Below the pieces are notes generated by a model that saw only the letters and a program-made list of their open reading frames with translations, made no database searches and had not been told where the DNA came from. 64,000 nt of DNA from the NCBI GenBank assembly GCA_963791225.1, contig CAWBRV010000008.1, forward strand, positions 620,001 to 684,000. Reading direction: 5' to 3'. This stretch comes from PALSA-612 sp963791225 (GTDB taxonomy: Bacteria > Actinomycetota > Thermoleophilia > Gaiellales > Gaiellaceae). Positions 27,861 through 36,428 of the stretch are shown piece by piece; the stretch's first letter is position 1, and each line of letters opens with the position of its first letter. The translations under genes were made by a program, and so were the position numbers.

Positions 27861-27988
27861 ACCAGCCTCCCGTCTATAGCTCCCGGCAAGAACCTCCGAA
27901 CGACCTGCGAGTACTCTCCGATGGGACGAGTCTTGTCGCTGGGTCGAGCCTGGTCAAGCGGCTTGAGCCGTGGCCATGGACCTGACCA

Positions 27989-28017
27989 AGAGTGCCGGGA
28001 CCAGCCTACGGCACTCT
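27989..28017 (-). terminator. hairpin downstream of STAS gene
   Basis: AGAGTGCCG and CGGCACTCT form a perfect 9-base stem around an 11-base loop, 32 bases after the stop of the STAS gene on the minus strand. It is well placed to end that transcript ahead of gnd. No real T-run follows, as is usual in GC-rich actinobacteria. Confidence 0.5.
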
Positions 28018-28049
28018 CACGGATCAGACGAACCGTGGCCTCAGTGACC

Positions 28050-28478
28050 TCAGAGGTACGTCGAAGGCTGAGTCACTTCACCCGCATGAACGAGCTTCCG
28101 CGTGCCTTCGTGCGAGGAGTTGCGCGACGTCGCAGGAGGCTGAGTGATCTGGCCGAGCGCAACGCTCTGGATCGCGCTGTCCAGATCCTTGAAGATCGGG
28201 ACCCGGCGGTTTGTGCGCACGATCTCGAACAGTCGCGCGACGTTCCCCGGCGGGCAGACGAGCGCCGTCTGGGCACGTCGATCGCGCAGCAAGACGTCGA
28301 GACCTGCCGATGACATGAAGTCGACCCCGCTCAGATCGATGATTACAGGCGAGCCGTCACGGCATCCCTCGATTGCGTCGTTTAACTCGGCCGCGGGCGC
28401 CCTGTCCAGGTCGCCTCGGACGAACACGATCTGGACACCCTCGCGCGCCTCTGTCGAAACCGAGAATTGGTGTTCCAA
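28050..28478 (-). CDS. STAS-domain anti-sigma factor antagonist
   Basis: A 142-residue protein whose first 105 residues are a STAS domain: VQIVFVRGDLDRAPAAEL, then the phosphorylation loop VIIDLSGVDFMSSAGLDVLL with the likely phospho-Ser, then LFEIVRTNRRVPIF. Proteins like SpoIIAA/RsbV bind anti-sigma kinases in their unphosphorylated form and so free a stress sigma factor. The last 35 residues are polar and unassigned. No partner kinase or sigma factor gene is next to it. Confidence 0.85.
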   Translation of the reverse strand: MEHQFSVSTEAREGVQIVFVRGDLDRAPAAELNDAIEGCRDGSPVIIDLSGVDFMSSAGLDVLLRDRRAQTALVCPPGNVARLFEIVRTNRRVPIFKDLDSAIQSVALGQITQPPATSRNSSHEGTRKLVHAGEVTQPSTYL

Positions 28479-28691
28479 TCCCGCCTCCCCTCAAGCACGT
28501 CGGGCACTGTCGCCTCGGCTCTTCAAGAGGACACTGCCCGGCAGGACCCTACACCGGGACCGCCAGTGAAAGGAAGTCCGGTCGTCCTCGATGCGATCGA
28601 CCGCGTCTCAAGCTTCGGTTCGCATGTCGCCCTAAAACAGGGTTTCCAGGAATGCGCGGCTGGAGCTGACCGCTGCGCGTAGGCTGGCTAC

Positions 28692-29789
28692 GTGCGGGTC
28701 CTCGTTGTGAACGCCGGCTCGAGCAGCCTCAAGCTGTCGTTGCTCAGCGCGGAGGATCGACTGCTGTTCTCGAGCAGCCTGCCCTCGTCGAACGGACAGG
28801 TCGACGAGCAAGCGCTACGCATGGAGCTCGACCGCGCCGGAGGAGTCGACATGGTCGGTCACCGGATCGTTCACGGAGGCAGCGAGTTCGTCGAACCAGT
28901 TCTGATCGACGAACCGGTGCTGCGCCGACTGCATGCGCTGGTTGATCTCGCTCCTTTGCATCAGCCGAGCTCGCTGCGCGCGCTGGAGTCGGTCAGCCGA
29001 GTTCTTCCCGACCTTCCGCAGGTCGGCTGCTTCGACACCGCCTTTCATGCACACCTCCCCGCCGCCGCTTCCACCTACGCGCTGCCGGCTGAGTGGCGCA
29101 ATCGCTGGGACCTGCGCCGCTTCGGCTTCCACGGCCTCTCGCATGCATACGCCTCCCGGCGCGCCGCGGAGCTGATGCAGCAGCCCCTCCAGGGATTGAG
29201 AACGGTCACCTGCCATCTCGGTGCGGGCGCCTCGCTGGCCGCGGTCAAATACGGGGTATCCGTCGATACCACCATGGGCTTCACGCCGCTCGAGGGGCTG
29301 GTGATGGCCACCCGCTCTGGCTCGCTCGACCCAGGGCTGATCCTCTGGCTGGAGGAACACGTCGGCATCCCTCCAGCAGAGCTTGCCGCCGCGCTCGAAT
29401 ACCGCTCCGGCCTGCTCGGGCTCACCGGCAGTGCCGACATGCAAGCGATCCTCGCGGCAGAGGAGAACGGTGATGCTGACGCGACGCTCGCGATCGGCGT
29501 CTACTTACACCGCCTTCGCGCCGGCATCGCCGCGATGGCAGCCGCGATGGACGGCCTTGACGCACTCGTCTTCACCGGCGGCGTCGGCGAAAACGCCCCG
29601 ACAATCCGCGCCCGTGCGGCGGCCGGCCTCCGCTTTCTCGGCGTCAAGCTTGACCCTGTCCGAAACGGCCGTGCCGGACTCGACGCAGAGATCGGAATGC
29701 CAGACGCACCGGTGCGCGCCTTCGTCATCAAGGCTCGCGAAGATCTCCAGATCGCCGAAGACGTCCGGCGAGTGCTAACGCATAACTGA
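28692..29789 (+). CDS. ackA: acetate kinase
   Basis: A 365-residue acetate kinase, slightly shorter than the usual 390-400, starting at GTG 28692. Motifs: VNAGSSSLKLS at the start, FDTAFHAHLP, FGFHGLSH, HLGAGASLAAV, DTTMGFTPLEGLVMATRSGSLDPG split over residues 197-220, and FTGGVGENAPTIR. It converts acetyl phosphate and ADP to acetate and ATP. No phosphotransacetylase gene is beside it, which fits a role downstream of the phosphoketolase rather than in the Pta-AckA route. The 213 bases upstream hold no other gene. Confidence 0.95.
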   Translation: MRVLVVNAGSSSLKLSLLSAEDRLLFSSSLPSSNGQVDEQALRMELDRAGGVDMVGHRIVHGGSEFVEPVLIDEPVLRRLHALVDLAPLHQPSSLRALESVSRVLPDLPQVGCFDTAFHAHLPAAASTYALPAEWRNRWDLRRFGFHGLSHAYASRRAAELMQQPLQGLRTVTCHLGAGASLAAVKYGVSVDTTMGFTPLEGLVMATRSGSLDPGLILWLEEHVGIPPAELAAALEYRSGLLGLTGSADMQAILAAEENGDADATLAIGVYLHRLRAGIAAMAAAMDGLDALVFTGGVGENAPTIRARAAAGLRFLGVKLDPVRNGRAGLDAEIGMPDAPVRAFVIKAREDLQIAEDVRRVLTHN

Positions 29790-30021
29790 CCCGCCGCGCA
29801 CAGATCCGCGCAGACGAGCTGCGGTTGTTTGGTGCCCGTTGGACCGCCGCCCCCGAGTTCGCGGGCTGCCCGGCCCCCAACCACCGATGCGTTCCACGGC
29901 CGTCGACTGTACGTGCGCAGATCGCGGCGGGAGGCTGGAGAGGAAGGGGGGCCGCAGGAACCACGCTCGGTTCGCCGCCACTGCGGCCCTCTCCGGCAAA
30001 TCCACGCCTCTGCCTATTTGT

Positions 30022-30040
30022 CGCTCGTCAGCACCGAGCG
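30022..30040 (-). terminator. hairpin right after secreted-protein gene
   Basis: CGCTCG (30022-30027) and CGAGCG (30035-30040) pair around a 7-base loop one base after the stop codon of the minus-strand gene ending at 30042. An A/T-richer stretch follows in the direction of transcription. The remainder of 29790-30041, between convergent genes, holds nothing else that I can support. Confidence 0.4.
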
Positions 30041-30041
30041 G

Positions 30042-31334
30042 TCAGTTGATCGTGAAGCGGAACCCCTTGGTCGCCTTGAGACCGTGCCACGTCACCTGGA
30101 TCGAGCCGATGAAGGACTGACCATGCGTCCCTGCCGGGACGCTCTCCCATTCGCACAGCCATCCCTTGCCGTACCAGCGGCTTGCGATCACATGCTGCGT
30201 CCGTCCCCCGATCGATGCCTGACAGGTTCCTTTCCCCGTCGGATCGAAGACTCTGGGCGGGTCTCCGGTCTCGAGAATCTCGACGCCCACGGCGAGGTAG
30301 AACGGCGATCCGATCCGAGGTTGTGACGGCGACGGCGACGTGCCGACGAAATGCAGGTGTTGCGGCGGGGGCACGACCTTGAGCCTGAACGACTTCTGGA
30401 CGGACGATCCGCCGTCTCCGAACACCTGGATCGTCCCCGTCAGGAACTTGCCGACTGCCGACGCCGGAATGTCCCAGGCGCAGAAGGCATGGCCACGTCG
30501 CGCGTAGTCGGTTCCGGGGAACGACGCGGCACCGAGCTTGCCTTTGCAGGTAACACCGCCGTAGACGGCTTTGCCGGTGCCGGCATCGACCACGTCGAGC
30601 TGGACGATGAACGTCTCACCGGCGCGCGGCGACGAGGGGCTCTTCGCGAAGGCTTTGATCCGAAGCGATTCCGGGGGCGGGCCAGGCGGAGGAGGTGGCG
30701 GGGGCGGGGCGCCGATCACGACGTCGTAGCGCCAGACGCTGGAGTCCGGAGCACGATCCTCTGTGTCACCCCGGAAGGCGGCCACCCAGAAGTTGAACGC
30801 CGCCGAGCCACCGAGGTCGAATTGCTTGATGTCGACTCCGGCGTGGTTCGTGCCAAAGGACGCGGTCAAAGACGGCGCCGGCGGGGAGACGTAGGGGAAG
30901 CTCGACCCGTCCCACTTCCTGAGTCCGACGGTGTTATCGGGGAAATAGAGATCGATGGCGTAGTCGGCGCCGCCGGAAGCGCCTCCCGTGCTCGGATTGG
31001 CGTCGGTGTCGATGAAGACGACGATCTCGTCGGTCGACGTTTGGATCGGTGTCCCGAGATTGACATCGAAGTGAATGTTCGGCTGGTCGTCGTTGGAGAC
31101 TCCGACGGTCCTCACGTCGAGCGGCCCGTCGCCGCTCGTGTCTGTGAAGTTCGCTGAGTTGGTCGTCTTCGCCAGCGGGCTCGAGGCGGCGCGAGTCATC
31201 GTGCCGAGGGCATTCGTGGGCTGCGCTCCGGCGGCCTGACCCGCCACGCCTGCCGCGACGAGCGCGAGCAGGAGACCGAGACCGAGACCGACGACGGCCC
31301 GGCGCGAGAAGCGTAGGGACAGACTAGGGTGCAT
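30042..31334 (-). CDS. secreted protein with two Cys-pair repeats shared with neighbour kinase
   Basis: About 430 residues from ATG 31334, chosen because a GAGGAGG ribosome site lies just upstream. The N-terminus SRRAVVGLGLGLLLALVAAGVAG is signal-like and has a twin-arginine look (residues 10-11). Residues about 45-210 form a beta domain (TDTSGDGPLDVRTV, VVFIDTDANPST) similar to domains found in secreted actinobacterial enzymes. After a Pro-rich spacer come two repeats of about 95 residues, each with C-x21/22-C-x-W-x2/3-P. The same repeat occurs twice in the ectodomain of the kinase encoded 23 bases upstream. The two genes look cotranscribed (kinase first). Function unknown; an extracellular partner or ligand of the kinase is a fair guess. 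Confidence 0.75.
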   Translation of the reverse strand: MHPSLSLRFSRRAVVGLGLGLLLALVAAGVAGQAAGAQPTNALGTMTRAASSPLAKTTNSANFTDTSGDGPLDVRTVGVSNDDQPNIHFDVNLGTPIQTSTDEIVVFIDTDANPSTGGASGGADYAIDLYFPDNTVGLRKWDGSSFPYVSPPAPSLTASFGTNHAGVDIKQFDLGGSAAFNFWVAAFRGDTEDRAPDSSVWRYDVVIGAPPPPPPPPGPPPESLRIKAFAKSPSSPRAGETFIVQLDVVDAGTGKAVYGGVTCKGKLGAASFPGTDYARRGHAFCAWDIPASAVGKFLTGTIQVFGDGGSSVQKSFRLKVVPPPQHLHFVGTSPSPSQPRIGSPFYLAVGVEILETGDPPRVFDPTGKGTCQASIGGRTQHVIASRWYGKGWLCEWESVPAGTHGQSFIGSIQVTWHGLKATKGFRFTIN

Positions 31335-31357
31335 CGTGATCCTCCTCGGGTCGCGGC

Positions 31358-34321
31358 TCATTGCGGCACGGGTGTTGGAAGCGGCGTGGACGCCGGCGGC
31401 GGCGTAGGTGGTGTTGGCGTGGGAGTCGGGGACGGCGGGGGGGATGCAGGCGGTGTCGGCTGCGCAGGCGAGTGACTCGGAGCCACGGAGCGCGGGACGC
31501 TTGCCGAGAACCGGAACGATGCCGCGTGGCCATCGGAGACGACGTGGAGTAGGAGCAGCAGTCGGCGGCCCGATGCGTTCGAGGGCACCGGCCAGGCGCA
31601 CGTGATGCCGCTGCCGGTCAGCGTTGTCGTGCCCCGAGTGAAGGCTCGTCCCTGCACATGTGCGCGACAGGTTGCCGTCGTGGTGGTCGTGGGCAGTGAC
31701 CGGCGCTGCCCGAGGCTTTCGAGGCGGAGCGGGAAGTTGACCACGAACACTCGACCGGCCTTCGGCTTGGACGCGATCACGGGCGCCTTCGTGAGAACGA
31801 CCTTTCCAGGCGAAGGGTTGACGCGGCGCGAGAACCCGCGGCTGACCGACACGTGGCCGCGTGTCATTGCGACCGTTCCGGCCAACATTCGCCCCGCGGC
31901 CTGCACGGGGAGCCGCCATCGGCACGTGGCGACGCCGTCGGACACGCTCCGAGTGGCGGCGATGGAACGGTCTCCGATCACACCCCGGCAAAGTACCTTC
32001 GCTGCCGCGGATCGGGCAAAGCCCGACTGCCGGACTGAGAGCAGTGCCGCCAGGGAGCCTCCGGCCACGGCGCGGCTCACGCGGAAGCTCTCGACCGTGA
32101 GCGTCCCGACGGTTGGCGACACGGGCGGAGTCGGGGGCGGCGCCGGGACAGGAGGCGACGTCTTGGAGCCGGAGGAGGACGACATCGCGATCGCGAGTGC
32201 AGCTCCGGCTCCGATGAGCACGACGAGGAGGAGAGCCGCGACGACCTTGCGCGACGGCCTTCGCTTGCGCTCGACGCCGGGCGCGGGAACTGTCGGCGGC
32301 GGGACGTCGCGAGCCGGTTGCGCGGCCGGAGCTGTCTCGACGATCGGTTCACCGGCGACGGGTGTATCCGCGACTGTCGGCTGCCCTGGCTCGACGACGG
32401 TTGCCGGCGTCTCCGCGGACGTTTCGGCCGCGACCGTGGCGGAGGTCGCGATCGGGGCGACCGGGATCGGCTCGGTCGGCGGTACGACCGCCGACGGAAC
32501 CGTTGGCGGCGAGGATCCGGGATCGGCAGCGGTCGCGCTCTCCTCCACGATCACCGTCGCGGCGAGGGCGCTCGACCCGGCTGCTGTTCGGGTCTGGCAC
32601 GCTGCACGAACCTCTGCGACAAGCTGTGCACACGATGGCTGGCGCTCGTCCGGGGACTTTGCCATTCCCTTGGCGATCGCTGCATCGAGCTCGGGCGGGA
32701 GATCGTCGCGAACCTCCGAAAGCCTGGGCGCGGGCTCGGTCACGTGAGCCCAGAGCAACGCGACGTCGTTGTCCCTCTTGAATGGCGGCGAGCCGGCGAG
32801 CATCTCGTACAGCACGCAGGCGACCGCGTAGAGATCAGCCCTGCCGTCCACCGACTTGCCTTCGATCTGCTCGGGCGCGGCGTAGCTCAGCGTGCCGATG
32901 AACTGCCCCGTCGCAGTCAGGCCCGAATGCGAGCCGACCCGCTTCGAGACGCCGAAGTCGGTCAGGTACACGTGCTCACCGAAACTCGACGCGCCGCCCC
33001 TTGCGATCAAAATGTTCGCAGGCTTGACGTCGCGATGGATGAGGTTGTTCTGGTGTGCTGCGTCGAGCGCGCTCCCGAGCTGCGCGAGAAGACTCAGCGC
33101 CCGCTCGAGGTCGAGCGAACCAGTCTCCTCGAGCAGCGTCTTGAGGCTCGGCCCGTCGACGTACCGCATGGCGATGAAGAAGCGTCCGTCGGCTTCGCCC
33201 GCGTCGTAGACCGGGATGATGTTTGGATGATCGAGGGCCGAGGCCATCTGGCTCTCGCGGACGAACCTGTCCTTGAAGCGCTCGTCGGCGGCGAGCTCGG
33301 CGTTCAGCAGCTTGAGCGCCACCTTGCTGCCGAGTCGGGGCCGCTCCGCGAGATACACGATGCCCATCCCGCCGCGACCGATCAGTCCGTCGATCCTGTA
33401 CCCGCCGAGCTCGGATCCCGCCGACAGCGCGCCGTCGGGCAGGATCGTCGCCTTCCCGGGAGCGCCGTTGCCAGTAGTCGACACGGGTGGGGCCGTGAGC
33501 GCCCCAGAAGGCGCTACAGCGGCACGAAGAGCGTCGCCGAACTCCGCGCAGGTCTGGAACCGTTCGGCCGGCGCCTTTGCCATCGCCTTCGCGACCACGT
33601 CGTCCAGTGCCGACGGAAGGTCGGTGCGAACCGCGCTCGGCGCCGGCGGCGCGTCGTTGAGGTGCGCATACATCACCTGCACCTCGGTCTCGCGCTCGAA
33701 CGGCGAGCGGCCGCTGACGCTCGTGTACAGGACGCCGCCGAGCGCGTAGACGTCGGCCCGCCCGTCGACCGTCTTGCCTTCGATCTGCTCCGGCGAGGCG
33801 TAGTCGAGATTGCCGATGAAGTAGCCGGTGCGCGTCAGGCCGGTCGCCTCCGTCGTCCGGGCCACGCCGAAGTCCGCAAGGTAGGCGCGGTCGCCGGCCG
33901 CGACGAGGATGTTGCGCGGACTGACATCTCGGTGCACGAGTCCGGCAGCGTGCGCCGAATCGAGCGCATCCCCGATCTGCTCCAGGATGTGCAGGGTCCG
34001 CGCAGGATCGAGCGCGCCGTGCCTCGCGACGAGCGTCGCGAGATCGGCTCCTTCGACCAGCCTCATGACGATGTAAAGCCGACCGTCCGCCTCGCCGGCA
34101 TCGAGGATCTCGACGATGTTCGGGTGCTCGATCGCTGCCGCCAGACGCCACTCGCGCTCGAACCGCTCGCGGAACTGCCGGTCCTGGGCCAGGTGTGGCG
34201 GGAGCAGCTTCAACGCCCGAACCCGCCCCAGTTGCTCGTGGCGGGCCTTGTAGACGACCCCCATGCCGCCCTCGCCGAGCCGTTCTTCGATCCGGTGACC
34301 GCCGATCGTGCAGCCGATCAT
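31358..34321 (-). CDS. transmembrane protein with two tandem Ser/Thr kinase domains
   Basis: About 987 residues from ATG 34321, which has AAGGT upstream; GTG 34336 is an alternative. Kinase domain 1 (about 6-270) has GEGGMGVVYKAR, ALKLL, HRDVSPRN and LADFGVAR; the Lys usual after HRD-x is Ser. Kinase domain 2 (about 302-565) is canonical: GRGGMGIVYLAE, VALKLL, HRDVKPANILI and LTDFGVSK. A long Thr/Val/Pro-rich linker leads to one membrane helix near 692-713. The ectodomain has two Cys-pair repeats (about 730-940) and a Pro/Thr-rich tail. Two complete kinase domains in one chain are rare in bacteria. It is divergent from an FHA-protease gene 104 bases away and precedes the secreted protein that carries the same repeats. 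Confidence 0.9.
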   Translation of the reverse strand: MIGCTIGGHRIEERLGEGGMGVVYKARHEQLGRVRALKLLPPHLAQDRQFRERFEREWRLAAAIEHPNIVEILDAGEADGRLYIVMRLVEGADLATLVARHGALDPARTLHILEQIGDALDSAHAAGLVHRDVSPRNILVAAGDRAYLADFGVARTTEATGLTRTGYFIGNLDYASPEQIEGKTVDGRADVYALGGVLYTSVSGRSPFERETEVQVMYAHLNDAPPAPSAVRTDLPSALDDVVAKAMAKAPAERFQTCAEFGDALRAAVAPSGALTAPPVSTTGNGAPGKATILPDGALSAGSELGGYRIDGLIGRGGMGIVYLAERPRLGSKVALKLLNAELAADERFKDRFVRESQMASALDHPNIIPVYDAGEADGRFFIAMRYVDGPSLKTLLEETGSLDLERALSLLAQLGSALDAAHQNNLIHRDVKPANILIARGGASSFGEHVYLTDFGVSKRVGSHSGLTATGQFIGTLSYAAPEQIEGKSVDGRADLYAVACVLYEMLAGSPPFKRDNDVALLWAHVTEPAPRLSEVRDDLPPELDAAIAKGMAKSPDERQPSCAQLVAEVRAACQTRTAAGSSALAATVIVEESATAADPGSSPPTVPSAVVPPTEPIPVAPIATSATVAAETSAETPATVVEPGQPTVADTPVAGEPIVETAPAAQPARDVPPPTVPAPGVERKRRPSRKVVAALLLVVLIGAGAALAIAMSSSSGSKTSPPVPAPPPTPPVSPTVGTLTVESFRVSRAVAGGSLAALLSVRQSGFARSAAAKVLCRGVIGDRSIAATRSVSDGVATCRWRLPVQAAGRMLAGTVAMTRGHVSVSRGFSRRVNPSPGKVVLTKAPVIASKPKAGRVFVVNFPLRLESLGQRRSLPTTTTTATCRAHVQGRAFTRGTTTLTGSGITCAWPVPSNASGRRLLLLLHVVSDGHAASFRFSASVPRSVAPSHSPAQPTPPASPPPSPTPTPTPPTPPPASTPLPTPVPQ

Positions 34322-34425
34322 TGAATCGACCTTCACGATTGGGGAGCCTAGCCGACCTGCTCGGAGGGACAAAACCCGCCGGGGCTCTTGACCTGTCCCC
34401 GAGGCTCCCATTTAATCGGCCGATC
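34322..34425. promoter_or_regulatory. shared divergent region, tandem kinase / FHA-protease
   Basis: These 104 bases must carry the promoters for both the tandem kinase (minus) and the FHA-protease (plus). A TTGACC at 34388-34393 followed 17 bases later by TTTAAT (34411-34416) is a fair promoter for the plus-strand gene, close to its GTG at 34426. The arrangement suggests joint regulation. Confidence 0.4.
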
Positions 34426-36102
34426 GTGTTGCGGCTCACGATCACCACCGGCCTCGAGGTCGGCACCTCGGTCGAGGTGGACGGCGCGCGCTTCGTGATC
34501 GGACGGGGTGACGACTGCGACCTGGTCATCGACGACGAGAAGGTTTCCCGCCACCACGCGGCCCTCGAGAGGAACGCCGACGGGGTGCTGACATTGAGCG
34601 ACCTCGGCTCGAGCAACGGCACGTTCGTCAATGCGAGGCGCATCACGGAGCCAGTCACGCTCCAGGGCGACGAGCACCTGCGCGTCGGCGACACAGCGCT
34701 CGTCTGCTCACTCGACGAGCCCGAACCGGATCCGAACGCGACTGTGCTCGCACCCGCGATGGTGGAGTCCGCGACCAAGACGGAGGCCGAGGCCGAGGCC
34801 GAGCGGCCGCTCGGACGCTCGACGATCGCGCGGATCATCCAGAAGGAGGTTCACGAGGAGGTCGCGGAGGAGGAGCGGCACCTGCGGCGGACGACCCGGC
34901 TGGCAGTCGTCCTGGCCGTCGTCGCGGTGGCGGCTGCCGCGGCGATTGCGGCGTTGTTCGCAACCGGCATGATCGGCGGGAGTAGCAGCAGCCAGGACAC
35001 TTCGGTCGCACGCCTCGAGCGGGCGACGGTGTTGATCAGCGGACTCGACGCGAACGGCGAGGTCGCCTATATCGGCTCCGGAACGATCGTGCGCGCCGAC
35101 GGCTACATCCTCACGAACGCCCACGTCGGCAAGCCGTCGGCGCCTGGACTCGCCGTCCAGTACGGCATCGGCCAGACAGAGAAGGATCCCGCTCGGCTAC
35201 AGGTGTCCCTGTTCCAGGGCGAGGCGAAGCCGGCCAAGGCGCTGTACATCGCCAAGCCAGTGGCCTACGACGGCTACGTCGACGCGGCCGTCCTGAAGAT
35301 CGTGTCGACGCTCGACGGGAAGCCGGTCGGCAACCTCCGTCTCCCCACCGTGCCCATCGGCAATTCCGACCGGCTGCGCGATGGCGAGCAGGTCACCGTC
35401 GTCGGATATCCAGGCGTCGGCGGCGGATTCGAAGGACAGATCAACGTCTCCCGCGGCACCGTCTCCGGCTTCCAGAAGGATGACCACGCGAGGTCGGTGC
35501 GCGGCTGGATCAAGACGGACGCAGCGATCGCGCACGGCAACTCGGGTGGACTCGCAGCTGCCTCCGACGGACGCCTGATCGGCATTCCGTCGCGATTCCA
35601 GTGCGGATCGAGCCTGTTCCAGGCAGGCTGCAACTCGTCGGACGACAAGCAGGGCAAGATCCGGCCGATCAACCTCGCGCTCCCGATCGTGAAGGCGGCG
35701 GAGGCGGGGCGATCGTGGACCGATCCGTACCTCGTCGCGGGCACGGGACAGGAGCGCTTCACGCTCGTCCACTTCGCCGCCCAGCGACCCGACAACTCCT
35801 GCAACTATCAGCCGGTCACGAGCTACCCGTCCGGGGCGACCGCGTACGCGGTGTTCCAGGCCTCCGGCTTGACGGGCGGCGAGGACCTCGCCTTCCTCAC
35901 GGTCTATCGAGCGAGCGCAACATCGAGTCCGAGCGTCGACGAGACGCTGGAGACGTGGTCGAAGTCGTACGGAACAAGGTCGTCCTGCTACTGGATCAGC
36001 ATTCCGACCGGACAGGGCAACGGCACGTATTCGCTTCAGATCTTTGCCGGCCCTTCGCTCGTCGCGGCCTCGAACGAGGTGGACGTGCGGGTCGGCACCT
36101 AG
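34426..36102 (+). CDS. FHA-domain, membrane-anchored trypsin-like serine protease
   Basis: About 558 residues from GTG 34426. Residues 1-95 are an FHA domain (VIGRGDDCDLVIDDEKVSRHH, then DLGSSNGTFVN), facing the cytoplasm. One membrane helix lies at about 158-183. The outer domain is an HtrA/trypsin-like protease with His 233 (TNAHVG), Asp 286 (YVDAAVL) and Ser 373 (HGNSGG). Past about 440 is a beta-rich tail with two Cys. No PDZ domain is evident. The FHA domain probably docks to a phosphorylated kinase, most likely the divergently encoded tandem kinase, and so could link kinase activity to proteolysis outside the membrane; that pairing is inferred. Confidence 0.88.
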   Translation: MLRLTITTGLEVGTSVEVDGARFVIGRGDDCDLVIDDEKVSRHHAALERNADGVLTLSDLGSSNGTFVNARRITEPVTLQGDEHLRVGDTALVCSLDEPEPDPNATVLAPAMVESATKTEAEAEAERPLGRSTIARIIQKEVHEEVAEEERHLRRTTRLAVVLAVVAVAAAAAIAALFATGMIGGSSSSQDTSVARLERATVLISGLDANGEVAYIGSGTIVRADGYILTNAHVGKPSAPGLAVQYGIGQTEKDPARLQVSLFQGEAKPAKALYIAKPVAYDGYVDAAVLKIVSTLDGKPVGNLRLPTVPIGNSDRLRDGEQVTVVGYPGVGGGFEGQINVSRGTVSGFQKDDHARSVRGWIKTDAAIAHGNSGGLAAASDGRLIGIPSRFQCGSSLFQAGCNSSDDKQGKIRPINLALPIVKAAEAGRSWTDPYLVAGTGQERFTLVHFAAQRPDNSCNYQPVTSYPSGATAYAVFQASGLTGGEDLAFLTVYRASATSSPSVDETLETWSKSYGTRSSCYWISIPTGQGNGTYSLQIFAGPSLVAASNEVDVRVGT

Positions 36103-36231
36103 GATCGCCCAATCAGGCCCGAAGTCGATGCGCCAGGAATCTGATTCGCCTGGTCAGCGTGATGGGCGCGGGCGGCTTGTGGCTCGAGGACGCGATTGTT
36201 GCCGGCTAAGTCCCCGACCTTGAATCGATCG

Positions 36232-36252
36232 GGCTTGCTCTGAGAGCAAGCC
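36232..36252 (+). terminator. perfect 9-bp hairpin after protease gene
   Basis: GGCTTGCTC and GAGCAAGCC pair perfectly around a TGA loop, 130 bases past the protease stop. There is no T-run. It could be a terminator or part of the remnant region that follows. The gap 36103-36651 also contains a small open frame and a helicase fragment, listed separately. Confidence 0.4.
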
Positions 36253-36279
36253 AGGCTCTGGCGATCGACGAGGTCCGCT

Positions 36280-36405
36280 ATGCCAGGGAAGCACCCCGAG
36301 GACGGATCCAGCAGCCGGGAAGTGGTAGACGACTACCGCAATCGGTACGGGGACTTGATGGACCTGCTCGAGGGCTTCGTGGTCGAGCTCGAGCACCAGC
36401 CGTGA
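36280..36405 (+). CDS. possible 41-residue acidic small protein
   Basis: An ATG at 36280, six bases behind GAGGT, opens 41 codons to TGA 36403-36405. The product is polar and acidic with an amphipathic stretch (YRNRYGDLMDLLEGFVVELE). Nothing is recognised by homology. It could also be the end of a broken gene, since the next 250 bases are clearly degenerate. Confidence 0.25.
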   Translation: MPGKHPEDGSSSREVVDDYRNRYGDLMDLLEGFVVELEHQP

Positions 36406-36428
36406 CGGCTCTTTCACTGCACGAACAT

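Noticed and set aside
31361..31460. CRISPR-like short repeats
   Set aside because: These are Pro/Thr codon repeats in the kinase tail, with no spacers.
30042..31991. Longer version of the secreted protein starting 657 bases upstream
   Set aside because: The extra part overlaps the kinase ectodomain gene and is Arg/His-rich; ATG 31334 has a strong ribosome site and a signal peptide.
32318..34324. 668-codon plus-strand frame across the tandem kinase gene
   Set aside because: It is the antisense of two fully conserved kinase domains and shows no recognisable domain itself.
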